Source: OLB4 sp002050165 (GTDB taxonomy: Bacteria; Bacteroidota; Ignavibacteria; Tepidaquicellales; Tepidaquicellaceae). Taken from it: a stretch of DNA of 64,000 bases. The translations under genes were made by a program, and so were the position numbers. The notes under the pieces were generated by a model. That model searched no databases, was not told where the DNA came from, and saw only the letters and a program-made list of their open reading frames with translations. Each line of letters opens with the position of its first letter. Position 1 is the stretch's first letter. The stretch spans positions 62,001 to 126,000 of the forward strand of contig SZPC01000008.1 in NCBI GenBank assembly GCA_030263475.1, in the 5' to 3' direction. This document shows, in pieces, positions 63,140 to 64,000 of the stretch.

Positions 63140-64000
63140 TTACAACATCATTGTCATTGGTTGTTCAAGAGACTCGCAAATCCATCTTAAATATCTTGCC
63201 GCATCCGCACCGTCAATTATCCTGTGGTCATAAGTTAAAGTCAGAGGTAAAATCAACCTTGGTTTAAATTCGCCGTCAATATATTTTGCTTCGGTAGTTG
63301 CACGCGAAACTCCAAGTATCGCCACCTGTGGTGCATAAACTATCGGTGTGAAAGCAGTTCCGCCAATTCCTCCCAGATTTGAGATTGTAAAGTTTCCACC
63401 TTCCATTTCCGCAGGTGTGATTTTTCTTTCTCTGGTTTGTTTCGCAAGTTCAGTAAGCTCTACTGATAGCTCTGTGAGATTTTTTCTGTCAACATTTTTT
63501 ACTACCGGGACAAGTAAACCGTTTTCTGTATCTACCGCAACACCGATATTATAATACTTTTTGAGAATAATCTCGGATTTCGAAAAGTCAATGCTCGAAT
63601 TGAATTGCGGGAATTTTTTCAACGCAACTGAGCATACTTTCAGTAAAATTGAAGTAACAGTAAGTTGTCCACCGAGTTTTTCAATTCCGGGTGATAGCTT
63701 CTTTCTGAATATCTCGAGTTCAGTAATATCGGCTTTATCGAACTGTGTAACCATCGGAACGGAGTTCCATGCGTAGCTCATATTAGCGGCGGTAACTTTC
63801 CGGATTTTAGACATACTCACGGTTTCAATCTCACCCCACTTTGAAAAATCAGGAAGCGGCTGTTGTGGAATTGACCCTGCAGGTGAGGAAATTGTAATAC
63901 CGGGACCCGACATTAAATTCTTCACATATTCCTTCACGTCATTTTCAGAAATTCTTCCCGCCGGGCCGGTTCCGGTTACATTAATGAGATTCACACCGAG
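63140..64000 (-). CDS. Dihydrolipoamide acyltransferase (E2), C-terminal part (5' end outside window)
   Basis: The frame is open to the last base of the window, so the N-terminal lipoyl domains lie outside. The visible part starts in the peripheral-subunit-binding domain (VTGTGPAGRISENDVKEYV), crosses a Pro/Ser-rich linker and covers the acyltransferase domain (WNSVPMVTQFDKADIT, GGNFTISNLGGIGGTAFTPI and catalytic YDHRIIDGADAARYL). The next gene is E3, so this is probably pyruvate dehydrogenase; branched-chain E2 is an alternative. Confidence 0.93.
   Translation of the reverse strand, partial: LGVNLINVTGTGPAGRISENDVKEYVKNLMSGPGITISSPAGSIPQQPLPDFSKWGEIETVSMSKIRKVTAANMSYAWNSVPMVTQFDKADITELEIFRKKLSPGIEKLGGQLTVTSILLKVCSVALKKFPQFNSSIDFSKSEIILKKYYNIGVAVDTENGLLVPVVKNVDRKNLTELSVELTELAKQTRERKITPAEMEGGNFTISNLGGIGGTAFTPIVYAPQVAILGVSRATTEAKYIDGEFKPRLILPLTLTYDHRIIDGADAARYLRWICESLEQPMTMML

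Overview
The window looks like a chromosomal segment from an AT-rich member of the Bacteroidota/Chlorobiota/Ignavibacteriota group. I infer this from a DUF4835 (PorD-like) protein beside a PorV/PorQ-like outer-membrane barrel, many envelope proteins with short signal peptides, AT-rich intergenic DNA with scattered TAnnTTTG motifs, and the scarcity of Shine-Dalgarno sequences. The lineage is inferred from gene content; the window has no rRNA. I see no prophage, insertion sequence or CRISPR array.

Layout. 1-4.9 kb: the end of an RNase E/G gene, nuoG standing alone, and a gene for only the C-terminal half of carbamoyl-phosphate synthase large subunit (split carB). 4.9-8.5 kb: a secreted CocE/S15-type hydrolase, a small membrane protein, an Lrp/AsnC regulator, a stand-alone tRNA-like RNA with its own promoter and terminator, and an LEA14-like envelope protein. 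8.7-15.9 kb: two SLC13/DASS transporters and a CPA1 antiporter, all with TrkA_C (RCK_C) modules, plus an alpha/beta hydrolase and a beta-helix protein. 15.9-25.8 kb: a type IX secretion-like pair, a PfkB kinase with an RmlD-like reductase, serS, a solitary nuoJ, a TPR protein with trxB and homogentisate dioxygenase, and a degenerate receiver protein.

25.9-30.2 kb holds a four-gene cluster: class I glutamine amidotransferase, ATP-grasp, GCS2-type carboxylate-amine ligase and a second ATP-grasp-like protein. It resembles amidoligase clusters thought to make small peptides or amides, and its product is unknown. 30.2-33.5 kb has Dps, a MoxR/ChlI-like AAA+ ATPase, a CBS protein and two small proteins. 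From 46.0 down to 33.6 kb runs one tightly packed minus-strand run: accC-bccp-prsW-DUF2079-flippase-GT4-asnB-GT-GT9-nadD-yip1. It mixes acyl-CoA carboxylation, surface-glycan assembly and NAD synthesis. A YfhO protein sits upstream, and a second glycan cluster (flippase, two methyltransferases, two glycosyltransferases) runs on the plus strand at 48.8-53.9 kb.

54-58 kb: dnaE and trxA, closed by a two-way terminator. 58-64 kb: an outer-membrane-like protein, a SigZ-type ECF sigma factor preceded by a 41-residue peptide with 14 cysteines, a YjbQ protein, a beta-propeller-like protein, and the E3 and (partial) E2 subunits of a 2-oxoacid dehydrogenase complex. The items most worth a second look are the amidoligase cluster, the tRNA-like RNA and the Cys-rich peptide/SigZ pair.
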